64,000 nt of DNA from Xanthostigma xanthostigma (Eukaryota > Arthropoda > Insecta > Raphidioptera > Raphidiidae), in the NCBI GenBank assembly GCA_963575645.1, contig OY754464.1, positions 45,994,192-46,058,191 on the forward strand, in the 5' to 3' direction. Position 1 is the stretch's first letter, and each line of letters starts with the position of its first letter. Below, piece after piece: positions 33,233 to 44,096 of the stretch. The translations under genes were made by a program, and so were the position numbers. The notes under the pieces were generated by a model. That model did no database searches. It had not been told where the DNA came from and worked only from the letters and a program-made list of their open reading frames with translations.

Positions 33233-34170
33233 TCCGCTGGATTTACAACCCAATGATGTGACTCTACTCACTTGGTATTTGTCAATGTTAAAATAGACAG
33301 TTTTCATTTTGAAATAAAATATTATAAAGACAAAAATGATTTCTATAATATAGTTTTGGCATTGGTAATAAATTAGTTTGTATTTTGGCAGACATTAAAA
33401 TATATAGTGAGTTGTTTTGTGTGTGAATTCAGACAGATCAGACATCACTTATATATGATGCGACGTAAATAGATCCATCCCGATGGTGTTGATGATGAAG
33501 ATGAATCTGTTAATATTGTCCTCTGTCCCCGCGTGCCCCTTCTTCATCTATCCGTACATCGCCGACGCCACGCGTCACGTCTGAACAAATGTCATTATGA
33601 TGCTTCATAATATTATCTTGGCCGATATTCATAATTACAATTCAACTATATCTAAAATATCATAATATGCTACTCGGGACGCGATTTATATATATAAAGT
33701 AACAGGCGCTATCAAAATGTTGACAAAGATTTTTGTTACCTATGTATTTTTGTAATATATTTGAATGATTAAATTCAAATAGTTCTCGTACATTTAGTTA
33801 TATTTTTATACATTTTGAATCCACCAATCACTAAATTAGTAGGTATTCAAATTTTATATCGAGACCCTAGTGTACTTTTTATTTGGCTTGAAGCTATTTG
33901 TATCAAAATCGATATTGACGCGAGCGACACCGCGAGTAAAGGTTCGATTACAAAAGAGATTCAGTGTTTGAACTATGAAGACGAACATTTTCAATATTTC
34001 AGTTGCAATGTGTTTCTGATCACTGCTTTTCTATTTGCTGCGACGCTCTGCTGAGTTCCAAATGCTTGTCTTGAGAATGTTTCATTTCCGCTAAGATTTT
34101 ATTCGTTTTGTCTATCTTAAATGCGTATGCGTTTTTTATCAATTTTAAAACGCATTACTATCTACCATAT
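33233..34170. other. AT-rich intronic DNA, nothing recognised
   Basis: No gene recognised. 33525-33585 is GC-richer (CCGACGCCACGCGTCACGTC) without identified function. Confidence 0.5.
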
Positions 34171-34176
34171 GATTAA

Positions 34177-34198
34177 GGAGAGAGAGAGAGAGAGAGAG
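34177..34198. repeat. (GA)n microsatellite
   Basis: About ten GA units, immediately followed by the TATAGACGCTC hairpin (34203-34243). Confidence 0.9.
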
Positions 34199-34378
34199 TT
34201 TATAGATTATAGACGCTCCATAGCTGGGATCATGAGCGTCTCTTGTTTGCATATTATGGCTAAATAACTCAAATGCTACTACTACTTAGATAAGATAAGC
34301 TTTCAATTATTTTTTTTAAAATAAGCTAGTTTTCGCAAACATGACAATATTATATTGTCAGGAGAACTCTTGACCGTT

Positions 34379-34605
34379 GGGGGGGGGGGGGTAGGATTAA
34401 GTAGAAAATAATGGGTATCGTCATCGTGTTCAGCATCCTCGAAAACGGCGGGGAAAACATATTTTGTTGGTGCAAGACGCAGAATTCGCTATTTTCTCAT
34501 TTTGGGGGTGGTTTTTGGCCGTTTGGGGGGTGGAGTCAACTCCAAAAGAATTTTAACCACCGCCATCGTGTTCAGCATCCTCGAAAACGGGGGGTTTGGT
34601 AGCTG
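34379..34605 (+). repeat. G-run plus dispersed repeat with internal duplication
   Basis: A 12-base G run (34380-34391) precedes a block TCGTGTTCAGCATCCTCGAA that occurs twice (34424 and 34566), separated by TTTTGGCCGTTTGGGGGGTG. The reverse complement of 42870-42965 has the same wording (GCATCCTCGAAAATGGGGG and GCCGTTTTGGGGGGTT), so it is a dispersed repeat. Confidence 0.55.
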
Positions 34606-34786
34606 CTTAAAATATTTGTATTTTTCGAGCTTTTTTCCGACTCACAGAATTCATTATTTATGTAGACATGATGCGCAAGCTAGCCGTTAGGAGACGTCGA
34701 AGTAGTCAGTGAATAAGAACTTGTGACCCTATTTAACAAACGAAATTAATAAAAAGTTTATAAAAAAATCAATCGTTTAAAAAAAA

Positions 34787-35000
34787 GACAAGAAACCCGA
34801 CTGAATAAAAATGAAATTAATAACTAAAAAGAGAAAAACAAGTGGGAAAATCGCAACATGTCGCAGGTGGAAACCTATTAGTTCTCTTTCTTTTGTTTTT
34901 GAATGGGCTGCAGCATGTTGAAATGTTCCCACTTGTTTTTATCTTTTTATAGTTATTAATTTCATTTTTATGCATTTTTTATGATTCTTGTTTTCGTCCT
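34787..35000. mobile_element. small inverted-repeat element
   Basis: Left arm 34804-34866 (ATAAAAATGAAATTAATAAC ... ACAAGTGGGAA) and right arm 34909-34972 are reverse complements with few differences, enclosing about 40 bp. Outer flanks (AAGACAAGAAAC and GATTCTTGTTTTCGTC) continue the pairing weakly. Confidence 0.6.
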
Positions 35001-35735
35001 TTTAGTTAGTCATTTCTACACAACTTTTGGGTTGTGTAATTCTTAAACGGATCTTATGGCTAAGTAATATAGTTTAAAAACATCATCTTGATTTTGAAGA
35101 TCTATTCTATAATATGCCACTCAATATGGTACGCATGTACGCATTTTTTTTTCGTTTCTACCGCCATTTTGTATTTTACGGCTGCCATTTTGGTTCCATA
35201 AAAACAAAATCTAATCTATAACCATCGGACTCCTCAGAGAAATCGATAGACACCTCATTTATTAAAATCCATTCACTCGTTGGGATGCTTCGAACTAAAG
35301 AATATCGTACGTATAAAATATAGTAAACATACGCGTGAAAAACATCACCCTGTCTTTGCTGTCGCGCAGTCGGGTAATAAATGCAAAATGAACAATTTGC
35401 TAATTGTGTTTATATATTTTTTTTAACGTTGAAACGTTTATGTATATAATATATACTTTAGGATTTTTGATTTATTCGAATGTCGCCGATTGTTACCATT
35501 CCAACTCATATTTTTGGGAAAAGTCTGGGCGTCTGTTTATCTGTTTGTCTGTGAGCATGTTACAGGTTAAACAGATGAATGAATTGAAATAAAATTTTAG
35601 GAGGATGTTTCGTATGCAAATATGAAGAGCTCTATTGTTTTTGGGAGAAATCGGCGCATGCGCAGTCGCGCAGAAGAAATATATGCTATAACGTTGTTGT
35701 TTATATAATAATGGTTTTCTTTTCATAACGGTTTA
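35001..35735. other. intronic DNA, nothing recognised
   Basis: No gene recognised. A perfect NRF1-type palindrome GCGCATGCGC lies at 35654-35663. Confidence 0.5.
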
Positions 35736-36075
35736 TTGTTCTACTTATTTTCTCAAGAAAGTTTTGTTAAAATAATTTTTCCAAAACTTTATAGTTTCGG
35801 AAATATTTTTAAAATTACCAAAAATCAGCTGTTCTTTGTAGAATAAATTAGTTAAGCATGCTTTGATTAATTTTTACATGAGTTGGGACATATTATGTAG
35901 GTAACCATGCCAACGAATAGAAAATATAATCATATTTAACACTAGCTGTTACCCGCGCCTTCGCACGCGTTAACATAAATTTTATTCTTTTTATTATATA
36001 CCTATACACTATTTGATAATACCTATTTTTGAAGTCGCCAATTGACTGGAATTTTTGTGTACTTCTAGCAGTACA
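35736..36075 (+). repeat. dispersed repeat family G, single copy
   Basis: TATAGTTTCGGAAATATTT, AAAAATCAGCTG, TTAGTTAAGCATGCTTTGAT, ACATATTATGTAGGTAACC and ACTAGCTGTTACCCGCGCC match in order the inner part of each arm of the large palindrome at 39378-40847. Here only one orientation is present. Confidence 0.6.
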
Positions 36076-36236
36076 AGAAATATGAAATTTGACCTGTGTG
36101 TAGGTTTTCACGTGTAGAGGGAAAAATCGAAAATTGATAAAAACTTTTTTTGTTAATAAATTATAATTGTAGGTAACTACACATTATATATAGTTACTTA
36201 TAATTAATTTGGGAATCAGGTAAGGTTATACAGACC

Positions 36237-36350
36237 GGGACTTAATTATCAATTCGGCAACGTTTCGTAAGTATTATTCCGACTTCTTCGGGCATCTTGA
36301 TGTTATAAATGCATAAAAATTAACATCAAGACGAAACTTTGCGGAATGAT
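36237..36350 (-). repeat. Penelope-type terminal motif relic
   Basis: On the minus strand CCCGAAGAAGTCGG is followed by CTTACGAAACGTTGCC, wording seen at the ends of Penelope-like elements that carry hammerhead-type motifs. TTGATGTTA and TAACATCAAG form a hairpin alongside. No coding part is present. Confidence 0.3.
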
Positions 36351-36880
36351 GACTAAAAGTAACACAAAATAATTAATACCTGGTCTTTGCACAACCTCAT
36401 TTTATCACCACATATCTTTTTTTTTGTGAAAACGGACTTTTTTTCACAGCCATCCGTCAAATTATTTAAAACTTTTACCGAACCCTGGTATCACTGCATA
36501 CTTTGAAATTATATCGTTTTATAATTTATCTCTCGTATTTACTGCCAACTGTAATACTCATGTTTTTATGTTTTTCTTCAATGCAGTAAATTTATTGTGT
36601 GTAAAGAGATCGAAGAGAATTACTTCTTCGCCTGTTATAGACGGATAGTCGATGATCGTGATAGCATAATATTATGCTGGTTTGTCTCAAACATGTAATT
36701 ATTTAGATTTCATTTCTTGGAAATATTTGATTATAAACTAGAACATTGTTCATGAGAATTTATTTAAACATATTTGTATAAATATGTGTATGTAGCTATA
36801 CAATCAGGGATGTAGTTTATAGAGAGTGTACTTTGATCATCAGCAGCCTTTTCACCCTCAATTGTCAATAAGTATGACTC
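36351..36880. other. AT-rich intronic DNA, nothing recognised
   Basis: No gene or element recognised. Confidence 0.5.
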
Positions 36881-36883
36881 GTG

Positions 36884-37245
36884 TACTTTAAACACCACCT
36901 ATTTTCATCTAATTTTTACTCACATATTTTCAAGCTTTTAGTTCCTAGTTCCTACTTCTCCCGCAAGTGTCTCCTCCTCTGCTGCTCAGTCAATGGAAAA
37001 ATACGTTTAATTACGTTTAACCTCAAATTAATAAAAACATTTTCTGATTGGCCTATGCAGACTACCACGAACTGAAAATGAAGGAGAAGTTGAAAATACA
37101 GGAGTCGATAAGTCCAGACAGGTTTAACATACATGAGCTCTATTGTACTGTTGTTTTGGTGTAATACAGTAACGCACATGTATTTTCAACCTGTTGGAAT
37201 TAATTAAATAATGTATTTTCAACTTCTTCTCATTCGTCACTTCGT
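36884..37245. repeat. dispersed repeat family H, with inverted halves
   Basis: The part at 36884-37110, read on the minus strand (GTATTTTCAACTTCTCCTTC, CATAGGCCAATCAG, CTTGAAAATATGTGAG), matches 51115-51300. The part at 37175-37245 on the plus strand (CATGTATTTTCAACCTGTTG, then TGTATTTTCAACTTCTTCTC) matches 51088-51150. The element is therefore rearranged as partly inverted halves here. Confidence 0.5.
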
Positions 37246-37278
37246 GTCAGTCACAATACGATAAAACGTTTATTAAAT

Positions 37279-37540
37279 ACTAGCGGCCCAGCCCGGTTTC
37301 ACCCGGGTGCGATAGATATAGTTTGTGTTAATGGGAAATCTGCAAAATATATTTCATTAAGAAACGACTACAGCGTCAAAATGTGCGAATTAATAACTTT
37401 GAGCTGCTGTCGCTTGGTGACAGTGCCCGCTAGCTCATGTCGCTAGTTCTCGCCTGGTGCGCTGCAGATAAACTCAAAAACTATAGTTTTTGAGTTTATC
37501 GCGTTCAGACAGACAGACGTCGCTGGGGTTTTATAATATA
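37279..37540 (+). repeat. dispersed repeat, family A/B hybrid
   Basis: ACTAGCGGCCCAGCCCGGTT head, GATAGATATAGTTTGTGT, then GAGCTGCTGTCGCTTGGTG. It ends with a TTTTTGAGTTTATCGCGTTC and CAGACAGACAGACG tail. It contains the short palindrome ACTCAAAAACTATAGTTTTTGAGT (with one spacer change). It is followed directly by a family B copy. Confidence 0.6.
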
Positions 37541-37856
37541 TAGCGCGGTCCCGCCCGATTTCACCCGGGTTCAAAAGAACGAATGGGAGAGGAGGTACGC
37601 CCGTTCATCTTAGTTTACCGAGATGAATAATGTGTCCAAATTTCATGATGATCGAAGTTACCGTGGACAAATTTTGAGTTATATTTTGCGACATTTTTCA
37701 TTGATGCTCCGCTCCTATTGGTCGTAGCGTGGTATTATATAGCTCGATAAATAGACTATCATTAAAAAAAAAATCAATTCCAACCAGTAGTTCCTGAGAT
37801 TAGCGCGTTCAACCAACCAAACAAACAAACTCTTCAGCTTTATATATTAGTATAAG
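37540..37856 (+). repeat. dispersed repeat family B, copy 2
   Basis: TAGCGCGGTCCCGCCCGATT head. Block order is as at 31003-31349, with a short internal deletion, and it ends ACTCTTCAGCTTTATATATT. Confidence 0.7.
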
Positions 37857-38745
37857 ATCAAAATTAAAAAAATAATAGTAATTTTTCCTACTACGGCTCT
37901 GTAGTGCATTATAAACAAATATAATAAGTATATTATAATATTTCAATGATACTATGAAGTCTGTTACAGCTATAACAACTGATTTAATAAGTTAATAAAT
38001 AATTGTCTCTTATTATAACGCCTTACTTGCTCAGTTTCTGGTACGACTTTCAACGCTAAAATTTACAGCGGAAACCACTAAACATCCGTAAACATCGATA
38101 ATAAAAGTACTTTTATATTATTATTAAATCAATATTCAAATTAGAAATAGAAACCAAATGTTATAGTCTAATTAACTACGACATTATTTCTAAAAAAATA
38201 TTTCTTTCCTCAATTTCACATTATTTTCATAAGCCGTTTTTATTTCGATCAGGTTCTATACTTTGAGATGAACTTCTCAGAAACATATTTCCTGATATTT
38301 TATTTAACAAAGAAAGTATCTCAAACCTTTACTGTACAATTAAGCCACAATAAAACTGCTACGTGAGAAAATATATTTTATCTTTTATTAGAACTATTTT
38401 AGACTATTTTATAGATTTATTAGTAATGCCTAAGAATCTTTGAACAAATCACAGAGGCCCCGTTAGTTTATTAGCATCTAATTGATACTATGCTCTGCTA
38501 CCAATAGGAGTGTGCATTGACAATGCATATTTTCTATGTATTTAAACCCCAAGTTAAATCTTTGAACAAACCTTTTCAGTTTTCTTATTTCTGCAAACTG
38601 ACAATTAACTATGTGAATTAGTGTCGAGCCAAACTGCTACATTTCAATTACAACGTGATTCGTGGTTGTTACTTTCAAATATCGATGTTTATAAACTGTG
38701 ACTGCGATTACAGTTTGTGTTATCACGTCATTCATATTTTATTAT
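37857..38745. other. AT-rich intronic DNA, nothing recognised
   Basis: No gene or element recognised. Confidence 0.5.
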
Positions 38746-38900
38746 ACTAGTGGTCCGTCCCGGTTTCACCCGGGTGCAAAACTGTTCTGGAAATATTATA
38801 TTGACCTTCCCATCTACACAGCAGAACTATCAAATTGTTTTGATGTACATCTAAAGATAAAAATAATTATTATCAAAATTAAACTATATAAATAGCAATA
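38746..38900 (+). repeat. dispersed repeat head, family A/B
   Basis: ACTAGTGGTCCGTCCCGGTT followed by TCACCCGGGTGC. The rest is diverged or unrelated. Confidence 0.45.
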
Positions 38901-39377
38901 CATAACAATATAATATGTTTAGAGTACGATAACTCGATGTGCAAAATTTCGTCTGGAAATACACAATTATTATTTTATATAACATATAACCTAGTGTTAT
39001 TAGCCATTTTAAGTGCGGAAAATTGATTTTTATAATTTATTTTTTTTTTTTGCGCAGTCAAAGGGGAAGGCGTTTGAGAGGAGTTCTTTAAAAAACAATC
39101 ACGGAGTCATGTATACCAAGTGAGATAGTAATACAGTAATTCTACATCAGTTGATATGACGTGTATATGTGATTTTTGATTGGTTAGATTCATAAAATGA
39201 CAGTGAAAGATAAGTAGTTCCATTTTGTTCATGTATTTTTGCAATAAAAGCTAATTATTATTATTTCTTTAACATAAACTGAAATACAATTTATATGATG
39301 TGAAAGCGTCGACCAAAGGGCGCCTAACGACAATCTCGCTCTATCCTGATTAAGGGCTAGGGCCGGCGCTGAATGTT
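38901..39377. other. AT-rich intronic DNA, nothing recognised
   Basis: No gene or element recognised. Confidence 0.5.
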
Positions 39378-40847
39378 TAGTATAAGAGCCAGTGATCGGC
39401 TACCAGTATGTATTTGACCAGACCTGAATTTTTACACAGTGAGTCTCCTATACCTACCATACATGGAATGGGGACTCACTAAGTCCGGAGTGGCCGCCGC
39501 GGCCCGTACTCAGGTGCGACAGGTACAAAATTTGACTAATTTTCAAAGTATTTGACCACGTCTGCCATTTGGAAATTTAATAATATATTATTATTGCTAT
39601 TGAAAAATAACAATGGCAGACCATTATCGCGCGACAATCATCGTGGCAGCCAATTTTTTAAGTACTAAAAAATATGAAATTTTGAAAGGTATATTTTTCA
39701 TCACGGATTATTATTCTATTTATTATTTCAAGCGAGTTTTGTAAATAAAATTTTTTTCTAAACTCTATAGTTCCGGAAATATTTAGAAAATAAAAAAAAA
39801 ATCAGCTGCTCTTTTGTCTTGTAGATCTGTCAGAAATAAACTAGTTAAGCATGCTTTGATTGATTTTTACATGACGTGGAACATATTATGTAGGTGACCA
39901 AGACGACGAATAGCAAATATCATATTGAATACTAGCCATTACCCGCGTCACCTCACGCGATATCAAAAATGTTATTTTCTTTATTTTACTATATCAAATG
40001 TCAATATTTTTGAAGTTGGAATGGTCCCGTCGCTTAATTGGTTGGAATTTTTTTTTGTTCCAAAACAAAAATAAAAAATGTCAAGAGAATATAAAAAATT
40101 ATTTATACCTATACCTATTAACAATATTTTTATTCTCACTTGACACTTTTTAATTTTGTTTTGGAACAAATAAAAAATTCCAACCAATTGGGCGACGGGA
40201 CCATTCCAACTTCAAAAATATTGACATTTGATATAGTAAAATAAAGAAAATAACATTTTTGATATCGCGTGAGGTGACGCGGGTAATGGCTAGTATTCAA
40301 TATGATATTTGCTATTCGTCGTCTTGGTCACCTACATAATATGTTCCACGTCATGTAAAAATCAATCAAAGCATGCTTAACTAGTTTATTTCTGACAGAT
40401 CTACAAGACAAAAGAGCAGCTGATTTTTTTTTTATTTTCTAAATATTTCCGGAACTATAAAGTTTAGAAAAAAATTTTATTTACAAAACTCGCTTGAAAT
40501 AATAAATAGAATAATAATCCGTGATGAAAAATATACCTTTGAAAATTTCATATTTTTTAGTACCTAAAAAATTGGCTGCCACGATGATTGTCGCGCGATA
40601 ATGGTCTGCCATTGTTATTTTTCAATAGCAATAATAATATATTATTAAATTTCCAAATGGCAGACGTGGTCAAATACTTTGAAAATTAGTCAAATTTTGT
40701 ACCTGTCGCACCTGAGTACGGGCCGCGGCGGCCACTCCGGACTTAGTGAGTCCCCATTCCATGTATGGTAGGTATAGGAGACTCACTGTGTAAAAATTCA
40801 GGTCTGGTCAAATACATACTGGTAGCCGATCACTGGCTCTTATACTA
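39378..40847. mobile_element. 1.47-kb near-perfect palindrome (giant foldback element)
   Basis: Arms of about 720 bp (39378-40097 and 40129-40847) are reverse complements with only isolated differences, around a ~30-bp loop. The outer ends read TAGTATAAGAGCCAGTGATC. The dinucleotide TA at each end would fit a TA target duplication, but it is also part of the palindrome. Each arm carries GC-rich GGCCGCCGCGGCC, its own smaller hairpin (AGTGAGTC ... GACTCACT, 39438-39480), and an inner family G segment. It is non-coding. It may be a foldback transposon or a recent inverted duplication of a ~720-bp sequence. Confidence 0.85.
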
Positions 40848-42195
40848 GTTGATAAAGAATGCTAATTTGGTCTTATAGTATTGTCAAGTAGCAATCACAG
40901 ATATTTGTATCAACAAGTAGCAGTAACAACCTGTGATTTTAAAGTACCAGTGATTGAATCGCAGGCATGTGAAAATATCGCTCATCACTAATGTGATTGA
41001 ACCGCTGATTGCCGTGAGCCACTGGGCCCATTCATTTTTGCTGTATGGACAACGCAATCGTCGTAACGATAGACGAATGCGGTGCATCAGACATAATCAG
41101 TCGCGCGTCATTCCGTGCAAAAAGTAACGCGTCTGATCGACCGAAGGCAAGTTTCAGGTCTCAGTGTTGCCATAGATATACTTATTCTGTCAACACCTAG
41201 ATTTAGATAGAAAGATAGATAATTTGAGAGCAGAAAACATTCCCCGTTGCACACTGGCCTACGAGAGCTCATTGTGGGTCTCTCACATCTATAACTAGTT
41301 CTTGAACCGTTTTGGTTCTAGACAATTCTGAGGGCAGAAAAAGGACCCACTACCGGCTAAACTCATGCTTAGAAAGACCCATTGTGCCTATTCGACATTT
41401 AAATAAGTCCCGAGTAGAGTTGGGTTCTTCTGAAAGTATACGCATCTTAATCAATTCGTGGTCAACCTAACGAATCTCTTGGTGCCCAAATATGAGAACT
41501 CAAGACTAAACCATAAAAAAAACAAAGAAATTAGCTAATAATGCTGGTACAAACAGACAGAGAAAACTTATAAGAGACAGAGAGCCTATGAAAAAACTTT
41601 TAGAACCACCTTTCCATCTATATGAAAACCAAATTGTGTAGCAATTGGTTCCGTTACCAATTTATATATTTACTATTAATTGAAATAAAATCGATAAAAA
41701 TCGCTAGATTTGGTAAGTTTATTAGCTGTCTGGCAACACTGCCTGGACCCTTGTTTTGTTGTTTAATGTATGGTGCACGCTATCAACAATTCACAACATA
41801 TGTCCAATGTCTGGGCAACATGACTAAAGGGAGACGAGTCTTTTTAATTCAGTTATAGCAATATTCATTAACAACAATTATTTCTGACCATAAACGACCA
41901 AACATTAAAACTAGTCAATTGTCGTCTATTCCTGTCATGGAATAAACTGGCCTGCACTAGCAGCCGTTTAAACTGAATTCAGTAAGTGGTTGCTAGATGC
42001 CAGGGATAATTTAACGATTTGATTACAATAAAAGTCGGTCGTGACCTACGCAACTACTGCGACGAATAAGTAACATGCGTTTTATTTATTCGAATAATCA
42101 ATTAGTTTTCCGGCTCGGGTGGCTTTTGATTTGAGAGCGAAATAGTCAAAGAATCTTTCACATATATCACATTATAGTCCAGTGCATTTAGAAAT
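40848..42195. other. intronic DNA, nothing recognised
   Basis: Locally less AT-rich (41030-41450). No frame with a recognisable domain was found on either strand. Confidence 0.5.
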
Positions 42196-42865
42196 AAGGT
42201 GTGACCCAAAAATTTCAGATACATTTTTTCTTTTGTTGCTCATTCGAAAGGGTCTTCGATGGAGACCTTAACCCTGAATTTGCGCATTCTCCAAATTGCG
42301 CCGTCCGCCGCCACCTTGAATTCTGTTTTTTTTCTTCAATTGCTCATATCTCGCGTTCTAATAATCCCACAGCAATGGTTCCGGGGTCGTTAGACTCGTC
42401 CGGATTTACTCTTTAATTGAATGCCTATCAAGTAAAACTCTCCAATGTACTGGAAGACAGTTATTAGCGTACAAGTTCTTTGCCAAAAGTTTTTGCGCCC
42501 GGTTTTACGCGCGCATCTCTTTCCAGTGCATCTGAGACCCCCACCGACAATTAAATATTTTAAAGTAGATTAAATTTCCAGTAATTAAAAAAAATTCATC
42601 CCGATCGGTTGATTTTTCGCCCGCCAATCCACACTCGAAGTTGCGCTATTCATTTCGTGCTATTTTGAAGCCTCTACTACTCGCGCTTCGCGCTGCATTT
42701 CTCGCTTTTGTAATTAATATAACGCAAATTAATTAAGCTTAACGACATATTCGTTAAATCTGTGTTAAGAACACGCGTTTTACATTAATTTTTTACTTTT
42801 TATAACTCAGATCAATAGTGGCGTGTGTCAGTCGGACGAACATGTAAATATTTTGAGCCGGAACG
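42196..42865. other. unassigned GC-richer stretch, possibly repeat-derived
   Basis: Wording such as CTCATATCTCGCGTTCTAAT and GCTCGCGCTTCGCGCTGC-like hairpins (42680-42700) suggests old interspersed repeats, but no element ends could be set. Confidence 0.3.
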
Positions 42866-42869
42866 AGAT

Positions 42870-42965
42870 TACCCCTCCCCCCCATTTTCGAGGATGCGGA
42901 ACACGGTGGTGATATTAAAATTTCTCTTTGGGGTTGCGCAACCCCCCAAAACGGCCATTACTGCA
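42870..42965 (-). repeat. dispersed repeat, reverse copy of the one at 34400-34605
   Basis: In reverse complement it reads GCCGTTTTGGGGGGTTGCGC, then ATATCACCACCGTGTTCCGC and ATCCTCGAAAATGGGGGG, matching 34505-34595. Confidence 0.5.
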
Positions 42966-43735
42966 ATCTCATATACTACACTACAGCCAGCGTACACAAA
43001 TTTATCTCAGTGCTGGACAGTGATGAGCTAACTGAAATTTATATTATGACAAAAAAACAAGGTTGTTTTTTCACTGTTAATGTTATTATCTCAGTCGTTG
43101 ACTTAAATCCAGACTTTTACTATTTTTTTCTCCTATAAATTACATCGTGACAGACAGATAGATAGATAGATAGTGAGAAATTCTTTTCTTTGGTAGCGAC
43201 CCTTAAAACGCCTCGTTTGTAACGTGAAGCTCTGTGTTCCTTCCATAATGATCAGGAAACAGGAAAAGAACAAAACGTAGTATCGCGTTGTGGGTACACC
43301 TTCTCCCAGTACAAAATTAAGATGCAGTTAGTTCCCTTTATAAACGTTAAATTATTACAGGGCTCTACCAGTTGCATGACACAATTTTGCTACAAATATT
43401 TGTATAATTTATCAGTTTTATTTTATAAATATTTTATTTTTTTCATTTTGATCGGTTGTACCAAAAATTAGTGTATTATTATCGTAATTAGAGGTACCAC
43501 GGGGCACATCGTGTGCATTTAAAGGCATCTGTACGTATGCAATTTTGTGCACTGCGCTTTTTATTTAAATTAGGTTTCGAGTAAAAATTAAGATAATTAT
43601 TGAATTTTTGTGTAAAGATATCAGACCGTTAAATAAACAGGTATTTAATGCAGACAACAGCCGGTTATAGATTTAATAATTTTAGCTGGAAGATAAAATG
43701 TTTGCTAGCAGTCATAGACGGGAAAATGTTTATTT
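42966..43735. other. intronic DNA, nothing recognised
   Basis: Only a short (GATA)n tract at about 43152-43172. Confidence 0.5.
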
Positions 43736-44096
43736 TCGAATAATAATAATTCGAATATCCATTTGACCGCCACCCGCTTGCCACCTTAAAGAAAAATCCT
43801 TGGTGCCTGATGTTGACTCTCCAGCAAAGATAGTGCTCCAATCTCTCTTAGGCGCTACCAACTGTTAAAATGAGAAAACTGGAGTGTAGTCCCATCAAGA
43901 ATTTAATCATCCACCTGTGTATTATAGAACTTCTTTTATTAAATGAATGTCAGTGTTAATTCAATCTGATTGATTATTATTCAAAATTTATTTTAATAAT
44001 AGGTATACCTACATAATTGACTAATTATTTAAATATTCGAATGAATATGGTTTGAAAACATTCGACAATTCGAATATTCAATTATTCGAATAACCA
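43736..44096. mobile_element. possible MITE with TTCGAATA-rich ends
   Basis: Both ends are rich in the self-complementary motif TTCGAATA (43737-43760 and 44036-44092), the outermost reading TTTTCGAATAATAATAATTC and (complement) GGTTATTCGAATAATTGAAT. No target duplication was found, so this is tentative. Confidence 0.35.
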
